From assembly GCA_003833135.1 (NCBI GenBank), contig QZLH01000549.1, positions 14,108 through 77,972 of the forward strand: 63,865 nucleotides of DNA, in the 5' to 3' direction. Shown in pieces: positions 48,990 to 60,658 of the stretch. Every line of letters begins with the position of its first letter. The first letter of the stretch is position 1. This DNA comes from Oehlia diaphana. Taxonomy: Eukaryota; Glomeromycota; Glomeromycetes; Glomerales; Glomeraceae. Position numbers and translations under genes: made by a program. The notes below the pieces were generated by a model. The model worked only from the letters and a program-made list of their open reading frames with translations, was not told the origin of the DNA and ran no database searches.

Positions 48990-49955
48990 TATCAAACTAT
49001 TTGGCCTTAACATAATTCTCTTCTTTGTGCTTGAGAACATGCACAAGGTATTACAAAAAGAAAAAATGCATGTAAAATATTCTCCCAAGAAATAATTATC
49101 TCCCACCATATAGGGATTGGAATCAAAAATTGAATCTTTTCAAGATTTTTCTTATAGACGACCAACCTGGCTTTGAATCGGTTTCTAATTTCAGCAAAAA
49201 TAATCAGCACTTGGCCAGCATGAAAACTTACTTTGGAGTCAGGTTAACTTATATGTAAAAAATTGCTGAGAATCGATTCTCAAGAATTGATTTTACTATA
49301 TTTTGTCAATTTTCAATTAATCGATTCCAATCCCTACCACCATGATATCTCACTCTCTCTAGTGAGGGATTGGATATGTGAAGTGTGAACTCTTTCCAGA
49401 ATGATTAGAAAAGGGCCCAAATGTCCTTACTTCAGAAGAAAAGGATGAAGAAGTTCCAGTAGAAGATAATGAAACAGTGGAAGAAATAGAAACAAATAAA
49501 AGCCACAAAATACATACAAAATTTTTAAATGCACTTAATAATGTTAATACTTGGTAATATAATATGTAATATAATAAAAAGATTCACCTATATCAGTAAA
49601 TAGTTTTAACCATAAATCAGTTTTATTTTATAACAAATAATGTATTTGTAAAAATAATTGTTTTATTGATCATCTTGGCTAGTAAATAATATTGTACTGT
49701 GCCAAAGATATATATAAGGCAGAATCAGTCATGCAACACTGCAACTGATGTTTAAAATATTATCAAAAACAGGTAATAAAAAAGCAGAATAGCAAAAAGA
49801 ATAATCATAGCAATGTTGCAGTTTCAGAATTTTACAGTAAAGTGTGTGTTGCTGGAAGCATTAAATTTGTTATCAATGAAGCAAGTAAAGAAGAAATTAG
49901 CTTGTCAGAAAGTGACCAATTTTCCCATAACCTAGCAATGATAACTTTCGACAAC
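48990..49955. other. Spacer with two small coding-like scraps
   Basis: On the + strand, SEEKDEEVPVEDNETVEEIE (about 49433-49492) runs to TAA at about 49556, and VCVAGSIKFVINEASKEE with SESDQFSHN lies near 49850-49930. Both lack a start and a partner exon. They may be tails of transposon proteins. Confidence 0.3.
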
Positions 49956-49959
49956 TATT

Positions 49960-50960
49960 CCAAGATCTTGTAATCGCATAAACCAACTTGGTGTAGGATT
50001 CTTGTAGTTAGACGAGGTATTGGCAATTTTGATGTCTTTCCACATATTCAAGTAGTTACCATCAACTGAAGTAAGTTGATCAATAAGCATTATTCTTTTT
50101 TTTCTCAAACTTGAAATGTCGGATGCTGTTAACTAAAATTGATAATTTTAGTTAAGTAAGGAATCACCAAAGTGGTTCCACCTTGAATGGAAGTGTTACA
50201 ATGAGATATAAAATTAATATGAAAATTATTATATAAATACAATTGACGCGTAATAAGAGATTGATTTCTATGTAAAGGGGGTGTAAGTAAATCCTTAGGA
50301 GAAGGAAAATATGGAAGCCATTATTCATATTGGGTATTGATTATTTTTTGTAGTCCGAGTTGGGTAAAGAGAGGAGTATTAAAAATTACATTTGTAATCG
50401 AACAATGAGATTAAAAAGAAACTATTAATATTCGAAAAAAGTTTGTTGTGAATAATATTATTATGAGTAGTAATAGGAAGTTTTAAATGGTGTTTAATTA
50501 ATTTTTTAACAGGAGCAAGAAGTGAATCGCATTGTTGTTGAGTAAGGATAGTAAACTGGTTAATATATTCCAATTTTGGTAAAAGAACGTGATTGATAAT
50601 GTAAATAAGGTGATCGTGAGTAATCTTTTGTATTTCATAGTATACGCGAAATGGTGAATAATTTAGCGTAACTTTTTAAGGGTAGGTGTATGTGTATTGA
50701 ACGCGGTGATGTAGGCACCCAAAATTCTTTTAGCCCGGAATGTGAAGCGACACGAGTTGTGATAGATTTGTTAGAAGAGACGTTCATTAGGATTTCTTAA
50801 TTACAAAATTTTGGGTTGTTAGTAAGGATAACATATTTGTCATGATTTATGGAGATGTTTGCTTTACCGTAAAATGAATCGGCGATTTGAAAATTCTTTT
50901 TCAGTTGTTCTTTAGATAAAGCGACAAATATTGCCGATCATTTTCATATGTCCATACTCA
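49960..50960 (-). mobile_element. Decayed LINE (post-polymerase region)
   Basis: On the minus strand: QLKKNFQIADSFYGKANISI near 50930-50860, then YIINHVLLPKLEYINQFTIL and LLAPVKKLIKHHLKLPITT (50600-50450), then RIMLIDQLTSVDGNYLNMWK and NPTPSWFMRLQDLG (50100-49970). This order matches the segment after the catalytic core of LINE reverse transcriptases. Many stops and frameshifts. Confidence 0.7.
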
Positions 50961-50969
50961 TGTGTCAGG

Positions 50970-51430
50970 AGTTAATCATTTCTAAAAATAACAAATAGAA
51001 TTTATATACCTAAACTAATTATAAAACTATACTTAAATAAATTTACTAGATAATTCTGGCATTACAGTACCCCACGTCAAAAGATCCAGGTTTTTGTATT
51101 ACATATAAAAAATTGTCTAAGGTTAAGACCCGGGTATAAGTATAAGACCTAGTACAAATCGGACATTTATTTAATTTTAATGAAAGATCAACTCGATATG
51201 ATAGTATATTCTAATATTTTACCACTATCATCCGATTTATTATCATCTTGTTCATAATCCTTCTTTCATCATCTGCTTCAATTCCTCTCCCTTTATTATT
51301 TATTTTTATACTTTATTAAATATTAAACTATCTTCCGTCCCATCCGTTGCGTTTAAAACACCACAACATTTAAATGAACGCATAATCAAATAGATATCAA
51401 TTTCAACCCAATTTTCTTTTACCTAATTTG
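50970..51430. other. Spacer without a gene
   Basis: AT-rich. No coding frame or repeat recognised. Confidence 0.4.
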
Positions 51431-52602
51431 CTACAAGTGAGTACGATGGCCTTCTAATTTTTCCTAATGGAGTATATCTTTAATAGCTTTATTCATCCAG
51501 TGATCGTAAAGATGTCTGCATCTAATTTTATTAAAACAATGTTAATTTATATTAAATAACAGAAAAATTTGATGAATGAAATTTACCTTAGCTTTAAAAG
51601 GTTTATTTAATAATACATCAAATGGTTGTAAACGAGAAGTTAATCCACCCGGAATAACAGCCAAATCAGTATTTTTTCAACGAAATCAACGCTTTATAGC
51701 ATCAGTTTTGTGTGCAGTAAAAGAATCTAACACTAAAAGAGATCTTTGGTTGCTGCCTTGTTTTGCACGTTGTATTTTCTATCCACCAAGCCATCTCATC
51801 TTAATTCATCCAACCATTGGAATTAGTACGAACAATTACTAGTACATCAGGAAAATCCTCTCGCGGAACATTTACAAGTTTGAAATAATTACTGACGGCA
51901 ATTTTTCACTATTAGCCATACAAGCTAAAACAAAAGTAAAATTTGCGCGTTCATGCCCAGTAGATAAAATAGCAACAGATTTGTACCACGGTGTCCAACT
52001 GTTGTGTTGCTTGGTAAATTAAGTGCCATAGGCGTTTCATCCATATTTGCAATTAAAGATAATGGTGCTTTCTTCTATAAGAAGGACATAATATAAAAAT
52101 TGATTTTGTTGCTCAATATAATCATCTGGAAGTCGTTGAGCAATTGTTGTTTTTCTTCTATCGATTAAATTATGACAGGACATAAAACCATCACCCCATT
52201 TCTGTGAAAACTTTGCCTCTCTTATATCTGGATACACTTTTTGATATACTGGTTTTTTGGCTAAAGAGCGTGCTTTTGCCTGAACCATATAACGCAAAAT
52301 TGTTTTAATTGCCTTCGTGAGTCTCTAAACCATTCTATTAATTCAGTTTCGAGCTGTTGGTATTTTGGACGTGCACCTTGAGCAAGTTTTTGAACATAGG
52401 GAGTTACTATCATAAGCTGATCCTTATTTGTCAACCAGTCACGAAGTTGTTTTGGTTCAATCTCAAATTTATCTGCTGTTGAGTTTGCTATGACCTTTGC
52501 TCATAATATGCGATTACCCATCAACTTCTCTCTTGCTGACCATTGACGTCTCTTTTTTTGTGAAATTTTAGCACGGCGAGCTCTAAAATTTCCACAAACC
52601 AT
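51430..52602 (-). pseudogene. Tigger/pogo-like (CENP-B type) transposase pseudogene
   Basis: On the minus strand from ATG at 52602: MVCGNFRARRAKISQKKRRQ is a basic N-terminus, then CENP-B-type DNA-binding segments (LRDWLTNKDQLM, WGDGFMSCHNLIDRRKTTIA). The catalytic region follows: LIANMDETPMALNLPSNTTV with the first Asp, VLDSFTAHKTDAIK with the second, and LAVIPGGLTSRLQPFDVLLN with the third. Stops (TAG at about 52500 and others) and at least three frameshifts make it inactive. Tc1/mariner-superfamily TIRs were looked for at the ends and not found. Confidence 0.85.
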
Positions 52603-52619
52603 AGTGTCTTAATAAAATT

Positions 52620-53430
52620 TTTAATTAATAAAGTCTTTAAATATATATAAACTTCAAAAAAATATTTATCAAACAATATTTATAAAGTTTATTGAAACAA
52701 ATTATCTGTAAAATTTACAAGAAAAAAGAAGTAATAAAGAAATAATTGCAAGACGCGAAAAAAAAGTCGCTATAAATTCTAATATTCCATTTTCCCATGA
52801 TTTCCCAGTAAATTGGTAAAATAATTTTCATTCTTCAAGTGAATAAAATCCTATAAAAGCATTTACTAATTTTATCAGTTATACTGTTTAATTTGCATAT
52901 TATGATGTAATATCACAATTTTCCCAAACATATAATATTAATATTACAACCCCTCAAATGATGTATTCGATAATATAACTATTATTAGATATGATATTCA
53001 GGGAAAATTGCTTTAGCTTATACGATACGATAATAAAGAAACACAATAATAAAATACAGTAGTTACTTTCATAAAAAATAAACGTGCAGGTATACAAGGG
53101 ATTCGTTCCAATTTAAGATATATAATAAAATTGTGTCGTACCAATATGATGTGTTATCTAGGATGATGATTTATACTCTCTTCACAAAATAACCCCATAA
53201 TATATATATATATTTTTTTTAACTTTAGCAACAATTTGTCATAATTTAGATGTCATGCATCTCTTAATAAAGTATCTATCTACTAACTATCCTAAAATAA
53301 AATTATAACATAAAACAAAAAACGAAAATACCAAAACGTACTAGCTATTCATAATTTTAATTTAACTTTTAATCAAAATCTATGCTAATACCTACGACCA
53401 TAAACGATAGATACTTTACTAATCAAACTT
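52620..53430. other. Spacer without a gene
   Basis: AT-rich. It includes a short (TA)n run at about 53200. Nothing coding. Confidence 0.4.
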
Positions 53431-54290
53431 ACCATTTCTTTTTATTCTTTTTCTTCGACTTTCCACCTTTTTTACCTTTCCCTACTTGAGCGGATATTTT
53501 ATGTGCTACCTCCGTAGCAATATTTTCTGATCCACTCTCCCAATCATTTTCACTACTGCTACTAACTATCCCTCTACTAATTTCCTCCTTACCACTTCGC
53601 TTTTGTCCAATTTTTTCGTCCTCTGAAATTTCTTCTTTTTTTTTAAATCTCAGATAGACGCGATGAACAACCCTGATTCACCTGATTATATAATTTCATG
53701 TCCTCATCAATTACCGATACCTCTTTGGTTTTATGACTTTTATCCTCTTTCCTAAGATTATTGATGACGTCACCACTTCGTCCTGGGTCACGTGACCGTT
53801 CGTATCCAACACTTCCTTGGAGAAACGACTCGACAACACACTCTTTCGATGTTTATTTACAATATCTACAACCTCTTCCTCGTCCAAACTCTCTGATGGC
53901 ACGTTCGATTTTAAAGTTTCCATCGTAACAACTTGCTCAACGTTAGTTTTTTGTATTTCTTCGAACAAAACTTGCGTTTGTCTTTCTTAATTTATATTTA
54001 CTACCGCTGTAGTCAAACCCACTTAAACCTAAAACCATCATTCCGCATATATTTCTCGCACTCTGGTTGACATTTGCTTTAATCATTTCTTTTTCCTTAA
54101 CATGTTAATCAACTGCTCTTGTCACAATCTCCTCCATATCTTCCTTGTATATAAATTCAGGACCTATTTTCTCCTCAAACTCTACACCCATTGACGTCCC
54201 AACCGTACTCATCATAGGCTTGGAAGTTGAATCAACATCCATATTAGGAATAAATGTGAAATTTTTTATTGTGAGGAATGATCCAAACAT
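53430..54290 (-). pseudogene. Broken gene of unknown function
   Basis: On the minus strand: MFGSFLTIKNFTFIPNMDVD to EDMEEIVTRAVD, an in-frame TAA at about 54105, then HVKEKEMIKANVNQSARNIC and GLSGFDYSGSKYKLRKTNAS. After a frameshift, QKTNVEQVVTMETLKSN follows to KRIKVIKPKRYR, and finally a serine- and lysine-rich tail (SEDEKIGQKRSGKEE, GKKGGKSKKKNKKKW). Composition is markedly less AT-rich than the flanks. The highly basic tail suggests nucleic-acid contact. I do not recognise the family; it may belong to a mobile element. Confidence 0.5.
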
Positions 54291-54299
54291 CTCCCGTGC

Positions 54300-55150
54300 C
54301 TTCCGATTCTAGACTTTTTGTAATTGCTTCTTCTAATTTGACTGGTTAGCAAAATAAGCGTAATACCCCCCTTTATAATATCCTATCATCCACAATACCC
54401 GTTATCCCACAAAGTACCAACGAGTATTATATATTCAGGTATTTTGTTTAATATCCGGGGTATTATGTGCAGTGCGGTACGGTATTTGGATATTAACAGC
54501 ATGATCCAAAATTCCAAATAGACTGGCCAATAAACGACATTATAAGATCACATTCAATAAAAAAAAAATATAAACAGAAAACCTAACATGATAATTAGTC
54601 CAGATATATTAGAAACTACATATAATTCTTAACTACTTTAAATGATACTAGTGAACTTTATAATAAAGGAGAATTGTGTTTTAAGACCAAAAATCACATA
54701 ATAAACCATTTCATCTACGGTTAAAGAAATTTCAAATTTGTGCATGTGTGCGGACCATGTAACCTGGACAACTTTATTTCTATTTTTACTTTATAACTAG
54801 GAAATGCACATCCCATACAGGACCCACTTTTCGATAAAAAGAACTAACTACAGTAACATAGTTGCTGCAGGAAATTAAGAAAAAGAAAAATAAAATCCTC
54901 GTCCCGTATTATTCTTCAGCCGAAGTTGTTACACGTAAATACTTTGTAAAAGGTGTCGAATGGTTCACATTATTCTAAATTGTATGAGATGTAGCAGACA
55001 CGCTACATGAAAAAAAAAGGGTAGATGGCTAAATTAAAGCATATAAAAATCAAAAAATTAATTATCCAAAAATTCTGAAGTAGTCATCGTGAAATCCAGC
55101 CGTAGAACGTGATTTTTTATCTTGGGTTGTTCAGTTCTTATGGAACTTGA
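54300..55150. other. Spacer without a gene
   Basis: Mixed composition, all frames broken. Nothing recognised. Confidence 0.35.
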
Positions 55151-55154
55151 AGCG

Positions 55155-55470
55155 ACATCTCGTTTGTTTGGCCGATATTCGATTTCCTTAGTTCATCCGA
55201 TGCAATGTCATAATCTGAAAATTCAAAAGATGTGTATGGGAAAGAAAATTCTTCACATTTTTTATTAAATTTATTCTTGCTTGATGCACGCTTAATTTTT
55301 TGAAGATGCGTGATTTTTCTATGAAAATTATCTTAAAGATCCGTAAGAGATTTGGTCTGAGCTTGTAATAGTGTTTGCGCAGTACCTCGATACGAGACTT
55401 CATGTTTAAAAGCAAGTTCATTTTGACGTCTAACTTCATTTTTAGGTCACGGGATTTCTGTTTTTCAATC
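55155..55470 (-). pseudogene. Coding remnant of unknown family
   Basis: One minus-strand frame reads NEVRRQNELAFKHEVSYRGT, then AQTLLQAQTKSLTDL and a TAA. It continues in frame with DNFHRKITHLQKIKRASSKN, EEFSFPYTSFEFSDYDIASD and ELRKSNIGQTNEMSLQVP before the final TAA. A basic stretch (LRKIEKQKSRDLK) precedes it in a frame shifted by one. One internal stop plus one shift over about 105 codons points to a recently broken gene. Confidence 0.45.
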
Positions 55471-55730
55471 TTTCTTAGCTCTTATCGATGAGCTTGATGG
55501 ATGTGTATAAATTAACCTGTAACTTGACTGTTGCGATGTCTAAAACGTTAATAGTACTTTAGTGAATTTAGTTAGGTCTGAATTTATATATAAATCTAAT
55601 CCGAATTTTTGACTTCTAATTCGGCCCAGATATAAATATCTTTTTTTTTTATGTAATCAGGGATGACGGTACCTAGCAAATCTTGAGTATTAACGCTTAA
55701 GCACTAGTCACCGACTTCATTATATTTTAT

Positions 55731-55898
55731 TTACAATGAATTCAACAAATTAGTATCAAGATAATATTTTTCAAGTATATTATTAATACTTTGAACGCGC
55801 TCCTCCAATGTGGTCTTCCCGCTAACGAGTGGAATTGATTCATATTTAGTATTGAAGTTTCCTTTGATGCATAGAAAATCGAATACAAAATTTCCCAT
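55731..55898 (-). CDS. Small ORF or terminal exon of unknown function
   Basis: A 55-codon frame from ATG at 55898 with coding-like content (ESIPLVSGKTTLEERVQSIN, NILEKYYLDTNLLNSL). An alternative is that only its second part is a last exon: CATCAAAG would be the acceptor and GTGAGT near 55979 the donor of an upstream exon ending TKLASRTHG. The phases fit, but no start codon is found for that exon. Confidence 0.3.
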   Translation of the reverse strand: MGNFVFDFLCIKGNFNTKYESIPLVSGKTTLEERVQSINNILEKYYLDTNLLNSL

Positions 55899-55989
55899 CG
55901 AAAGGAAAGAAATATTAATTATTTAGCAGGTAAATAAAGTAAATTTACAAATTTATATAATATGATTTAACTCACCGTGAGTCCGTGAT

Positions 55990-56570
55990 GCTAGTTTAGT
56001 TACTTCAAATAAAATATAGATTCAAAATAAAGAACTAAAATCCATTAATAATTGATATTATCGAGTAAATTAAAGTCAGCGACTCCTATACCCACAAGAC
56101 CATGTATAATCACTAACTATACGTTGCTAGTTATAACTGAATAATATACGACCATAATTTTGCAAATTTGGTAATATCGCCTAATAAGACTAATACAAGT
56201 CCAATCTAAATAAATTTCAGTGAAAAAAAGGTCATCTCTGCCTTTGCTGTCTTTTCCTGATAATCAAAGCATTTCGAAAGGAATTAGCGCTCTTACAGGC
56301 CCAGATTTCTTGTGAAATCTAATTTTTTCATTATGGAACTCAAATATAAATGAGGATCGAATAAAAAACATTTTATCGTTTTAAAAATTTTCAGACTCAA
56401 ATCGCATCAGATTTCCTCCCGATACTCATTATACTTATCGATTAGTTGTATTTACGTTCACATTAATAATTTTAAATAAAAATAAATAAATTTTTTATTA
56501 ACTAAGAATATACTGTACATATTATATACGAGTTTATATAAAAAATTTTCTTCAATTCTACACTATATCC
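55990..56570. other. Spacer without a gene
   Basis: No coding frame. It holds the 3' flank of the downstream minus-strand gene. Confidence 0.4.
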
Positions 56571-56571
56571 C

Positions 56572-58185
56572 TTATTTTAAAATAAAGTATGCGCATTTGA
56601 CGTCTGTTGATGATTTATATGAGTTGTCAATATCCTTACAAATAGAACAAGATTTGCATTCACATTCAACGTATTCTAATTTAATTTCTTTCTTTTTCTG
56701 CTTAAAAAGAACTGGTCCACAATTTTTACTTGTATAGAATATGCTAATATATTTTGGATTTGAAGGAAAAGTATATTTATTGAAATTTATAGATCTTTTC
56801 GATTTCATAAATTGTTTTCCTTTGACAAAAGGAATTATTCCACAAGGAATTGTACAATTAGGATCGTTTCTTTTAATAGTGAGTACGTGAAAACTAAAAT
56901 TAGGTAATTCAACATATTTATTCTCTTTCAAACTGTAAGAAAATACATTTGCTTCAATATTATTATCATTTTTTGAAAAGTAATGTCCAATAATAATAGA
57001 TTCATCTTTATTATTTAATTCTCTTAATATAGGAATCCCCAAGAAAGAATCTAATTCATTTAAATTAAACTCGAATTTAAAATTATATAACTCTTGATTA
57101 TTCGACTTATGATAATCTTGGTAACGAACCTTCAAGTACATTTCATTAACCCTATTAAAATTGAAATCTATATCATTAACAATTATCATAAACCCAATTC
57201 TTATCTTACATTTTGGATGTTTATGTTTTCTTTGACATCGATGAATAATAAGTCGTGGTCTTTCATTTCGTGGAAAATAGATTTGACAATCAAAGTAATT
57301 ATTTCTCTTTTCATCATCATCAACAACAGTCGCAAAGACGCTACATTCAGCATCTTCTTTCTTAATAGTTTTAAGGACTCTTTCAGGTAGTGGTAATTCA
57401 ATAATTTTTTGCTCTCCATATTCTAATCGATAATGATTTTCTATAATCTCGGAATATAGGATTTTTTTTCCAAAGATTTCATATATCTTCTTACGTAATT
57501 TAGTATTCAAAATTAGAAAAATATTCATTGGTTTTCGAAATTCTATGCACTCCCAAGTTTTGTAACTATCTAATGTATCTAATGATTTAATCCATTTATC
57601 TTTATTAAAATTTTCAAGATAATCTCCAATTAAATTATTATATTTTTTTAAGCCTTTTGAAAAAGTTCCTCCAACTGATCGAGAATATGAACAAATTACT
57701 ACTCCACCTAAAATAACTTCTGTCGGCACAAATTCTCCAAATTTTTTATAAATTTTTTTAAATTTTTCACGATCATTAGATTTTATGGCTTCTTCCACTT
57801 CTTCAGTAAATTCTTGAGTTGGTTTAAATTTATAAAATTTCAAAAACAATTTAGGTACTCTTATATAAGTTAACTTTTTTTCGATTTCTTTACTTTCATT
57901 TTGAGCGTTTAAAAAATCTATCCCAAATGATCCAAAATTCTTCATATCAGCTTCAGCGTTAAGAAACTTGTCTATTTCTTTTATCCAATCTTCTTTTGTA
58001 TTAAACTCGATAATGTCTTCATAAATGCTATTATTAAATTCGATCAATTCGATTTGATCCTTAAGTAACGTAAATCCGCGAGTATCCGCGCTTTCAATTT
58101 TAATACCATCAGACGTAAAAGTACGTCCAAATTCTAATTTTAATTTTTCTAAATTCTCTAATTCATTTTTAATATTCGTAATCAT
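56572..58185 (-). CDS. MACPF-like family protein lacking the ubiquitin-like N-terminus (537 aa)
   Basis: A single exon from ATG at 58185. It aligns with the 664-aa protein at 60659-62653 from that protein's residue about 95 onward: KLEFGRTFTSDGI, FLNAEADMKNFGSFG, then YKKFGEFVPTEVILGGVV. That block resembles the YGxHFxxxxxLGG core of membrane-attack-complex/perforin domains. WECIEFRKP and SYSLKENKYVELP blocks follow, then a cysteine-rich tail (ECECKSCSICKD). It starts just before the KLEFG block, so the ubiquitin-like domain is absent. Compared with its relative, about 40 residues after LGG are also missing, where a membrane-inserting hairpin would be expected. It may therefore not form pores. 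A TATATATGG element lies about 75 bp upstream (58260) and a palindromic CACACGTGTG at about 58281. No signal peptide. Confidence 0.8.
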   Translation of the reverse strand: MITNIKNELENLEKLKLEFGRTFTSDGIKIESADTRGFTLLKDQIELIEFNNSIYEDIIEFNTKEDWIKEIDKFLNAEADMKNFGSFGIDFLNAQNESKEIEKKLTYIRVPKLFLKFYKFKPTQEFTEEVEEAIKSNDREKFKKIYKKFGEFVPTEVILGGVVICSYSRSVGGTFSKGLKKYNNLIGDYLENFNKDKWIKSLDTLDSYKTWECIEFRKPMNIFLILNTKLRKKIYEIFGKKILYSEIIENHYRLEYGEQKIIELPLPERVLKTIKKEDAECSVFATVVDDDEKRNNYFDCQIYFPRNERPRLIIHRCQRKHKHPKCKIRIGFMIIVNDIDFNFNRVNEMYLKVRYQDYHKSNNQELYNFKFEFNLNELDSFLGIPILRELNNKDESIIIGHYFSKNDNNIEANVFSYSLKENKYVELPNFSFHVLTIKRNDPNCTIPCGIIPFVKGKQFMKSKRSINFNKYTFPSNPKYISIFYTSKNCGPVLFKQKKKEIKLEYVECECKSCSICKDIDNSYKSSTDVKCAYFILK

Positions 58186-58271
58186 ATCTTGAGATTTTTC
58201 TGTTCGAAGATTTCAGTCAAAAAAAAAAAAATTTATTCCTTCATTTACGATGGGCAAATTTATATATGGCA

Positions 58272-58300
58272 TAAAAAAATCACACGTGTGGTACACGTAA
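58272..58300 (-). promoter_or_regulatory. CACACGTGTG palindrome upstream of the MACPF-like gene
   Basis: A perfect 10-bp palindrome containing the CACGTG E-box, followed by GGTACACGTAAG, about 95-115 bp before the ATG at 58185. CACGTG also occurs upstream of the 664-aa relative (about 62819). A bHLH-type site is possible. Confidence 0.35.
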
Positions 58301-58429
58301 GCATATACAAAAAAAGTTTTCTTAATGGAAATATGCATGCATAAATATTTTTTTTTTTATTTTTTGATCCATTCTAATAATGGTATTCATCCTACACATC
58401 ACGTGCAATTGGGTCATTAATATTCGGAT

Positions 58430-58950
58430 ATTAAACCATATATGTCTTTGTAACCAAACCTAATTAATTTTTACAATTATTAATCAACAGACTTATTGAA
58501 TTAAAGGTAATATCAAATTAAAATTTTTTTTCTTTTTTGCTGTCATTTCTAGAACTTAAAATTATCTATATTGTGTCCTTACTTTCCTTACTTTTCTGAT
58601 ATACTGTTTACTGGAAGTCTGGGGCTAGCCCATAACAGATCTCGCTGATTTCGTCAGGTTCTCAAAAAAATTTGGAGTATGAAATTTCCTGCAATGACAC
58701 AATTACCATTCAAGTCAGGTAAGCTTATAGTAATAGACAGTAAAGAGAAAAGGAAAAATAAGTTTCTTAACTCAAGCTCAGCTAACTGTAATTTCGTTGG
58801 CGACGAAGCAGCTACAGGTCGAGTCAATTACGCGTTTAGAACATAACGGTTTCTTTGAGCCAAAAAAAAAATCATGGAGATCACCTTTTGTAGTATCACC
58901 ACTAAAGGTAGTATCTACTAGATCATTTTGTGAGCTAAACAACGAAATCG
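58430..58950. other. Spacer leading into the tandem array
   Basis: Overlapping frames of about 62 codons exist on both strands at 58780-58990 but show no recognisable motif. The last 30 bases (GAAATCGTTTCTGATCG) already resemble the end of the satellite unit. Confidence 0.35.
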
Positions 58951-59690
58951 TTTCTGATCGATCCATATGTAATATTACTTATTCTTGAATTTTTTCACGT
59001 TAGTTCACGGATTAGTTTTTATAAGATCTAACTGATTACCGTCGTATTGATCATGGTGTCACTAAGGAGAAAGAAGTTACGAGGGACATAGTTGACTCGT
59101 CCGTTATCAAAACGCATTGAAATAGTCATCGCGCTTCTTACTGATCCATATGTAATATTATTCATTCTTGAATTTTTCACGCTAGTTCACGGATTAGTTT
59201 TCATAAGATCTAACTTCTTACCGTCGTATTGATCATGGTGAAAGGAGTCACGAGGGACATAGTTTAACTCTTCCGTTATCAAACGTACTGAAATTGTCAT
59301 CGCGTTTCTGATTGATCCATGTGTAATATCATTCATTCTTGGATTTTTCATGCTAGTTCACGGATTAGTTTTCGTAAGATCTAACTGCTTACCGTCGTAT
59401 TGATCATGGTGAAAGAAGTCACGAGGGACATGGTTTGACTCTTCCGTTATCAAACGCTCTGAAACTGTCATCGTGTTTCTGACTGATCCATGTTTAATAT
59501 TATTCTATCTTGGATTTTTCACGCTAGTTCACGGATTAGTTTTTATAAGATCTAACTGGTTATCGTCGTATTGATCATGGCGTCACCAAGGAGAAAGAAG
59601 TTACGAGGGACATAGTTGGCTCTTCCGTTATCAAAACGCATTGAAATTGTCACAATATTACTTATTCTTGGATTTTTACGATAGTTACTG
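58951..59690. repeat. Tandem satellite, unit about 171-183 bp, four copies plus a partial fifth
   Basis: GATCCATATGTAATATTA or a close variant begins units at 58960, 59143, 59314 and 59485, and a fifth shortened unit starts near 59653. Each unit carries TTCACGCTAGTTCACGGATT, TAAGATCTAACTG, CGTCGTATTGATCATGG, CACGAGGGACATAG and CTTCCGTTATCAAA in that order. Unit lengths are 183, 171, 171 and about 158. Stops in all frames exclude a coding repeat. Composition is clearly richer in G and C than the surroundings. Confidence 0.9.
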
Positions 59691-59699
59691 ATTACGAGG

Positions 59700-60655
59700 T
59701 CATCAAGAAATCGGTATGAAATTTTCGCATGCATTGCGTAACTCCATTGAGTCCTTATTTAGATGGATGGTAAGTTATCTTGGCATGATAAGGAAATGGA
59801 GCAGCGTCATATTAGATATGTTAATCTTTATTTCTTACTTCCTCTTTTTATAATAGAAAATCTGGAAAGATTGGTTTTCGCTATATCGATATTTAGTGAT
59901 GCTTGCCTTCGGTGGCATAGATAAAGGATTATTCTGATGAGTTTTAAATCGTGCGTTAGGACAACCATACACAAGGCATAATAGGAGCACAAAAAGAATA
60001 TTAGGATGCTAAATGTTTAGCTGGGCATCATTGGGAGTTTCAAGGAATTCAATCAATCCAAAGTCCAAACCTTACGTAAATAAGCAACATATTGGAGAAG
60101 GGATAAATCATATGATTTACAAAATTTTTTTTTTTAAGATATGACAAACTACAAAGTAAATTATATTATATCAACAAGATAACCACCGAACGAAACAGGC
60201 TCACCATATACTTTAGATAAGGATAATAGTTAACAAAAATTTATCCAATTGACCATAATGAATAAATTGTTTGAATATTATTTTTTAAGGAATCATGAAA
60301 TGTGTTTAAATATGTTCCACAAGAAAGTTCAGATTAAGGGCAAAAAGTTTACCCTTAGAAAATACTATTAAGGTTTTGGAACGAGTAGCTATTGCTTTGG
60401 AGTGATGAAATAGACAAAAGCCAAAGCTGAATAAGATGCAAGTCTTAAATTAGCGACAGTTTATTTGTCAATTTGCTTAAATGTAATTTATGATAGAAAA
60501 ACTTTTTTATTTCACTATAATAAAATTTCTTCCTATCTTACAAATTACAATATAGCCAATTAAAAAACGTCGGTAAATCACGTGAAAAACTTTAATCTAC
60601 GTAAAATTCACAGTTAAAAATGCAATTAATTCAATAAAAAACTTGTGTACCAATC
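59700..60655. other. Spacer without a gene
   Basis: Mixed composition without open frames. Nothing recognised. Confidence 0.4.
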
Positions 60656-60658
60656 TTA

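Noticed and set aside
57094..57419. ORFs overlapping the 537-aa gene on both strands
   Set aside because: Shadows of the long frame of the MACPF-like gene.
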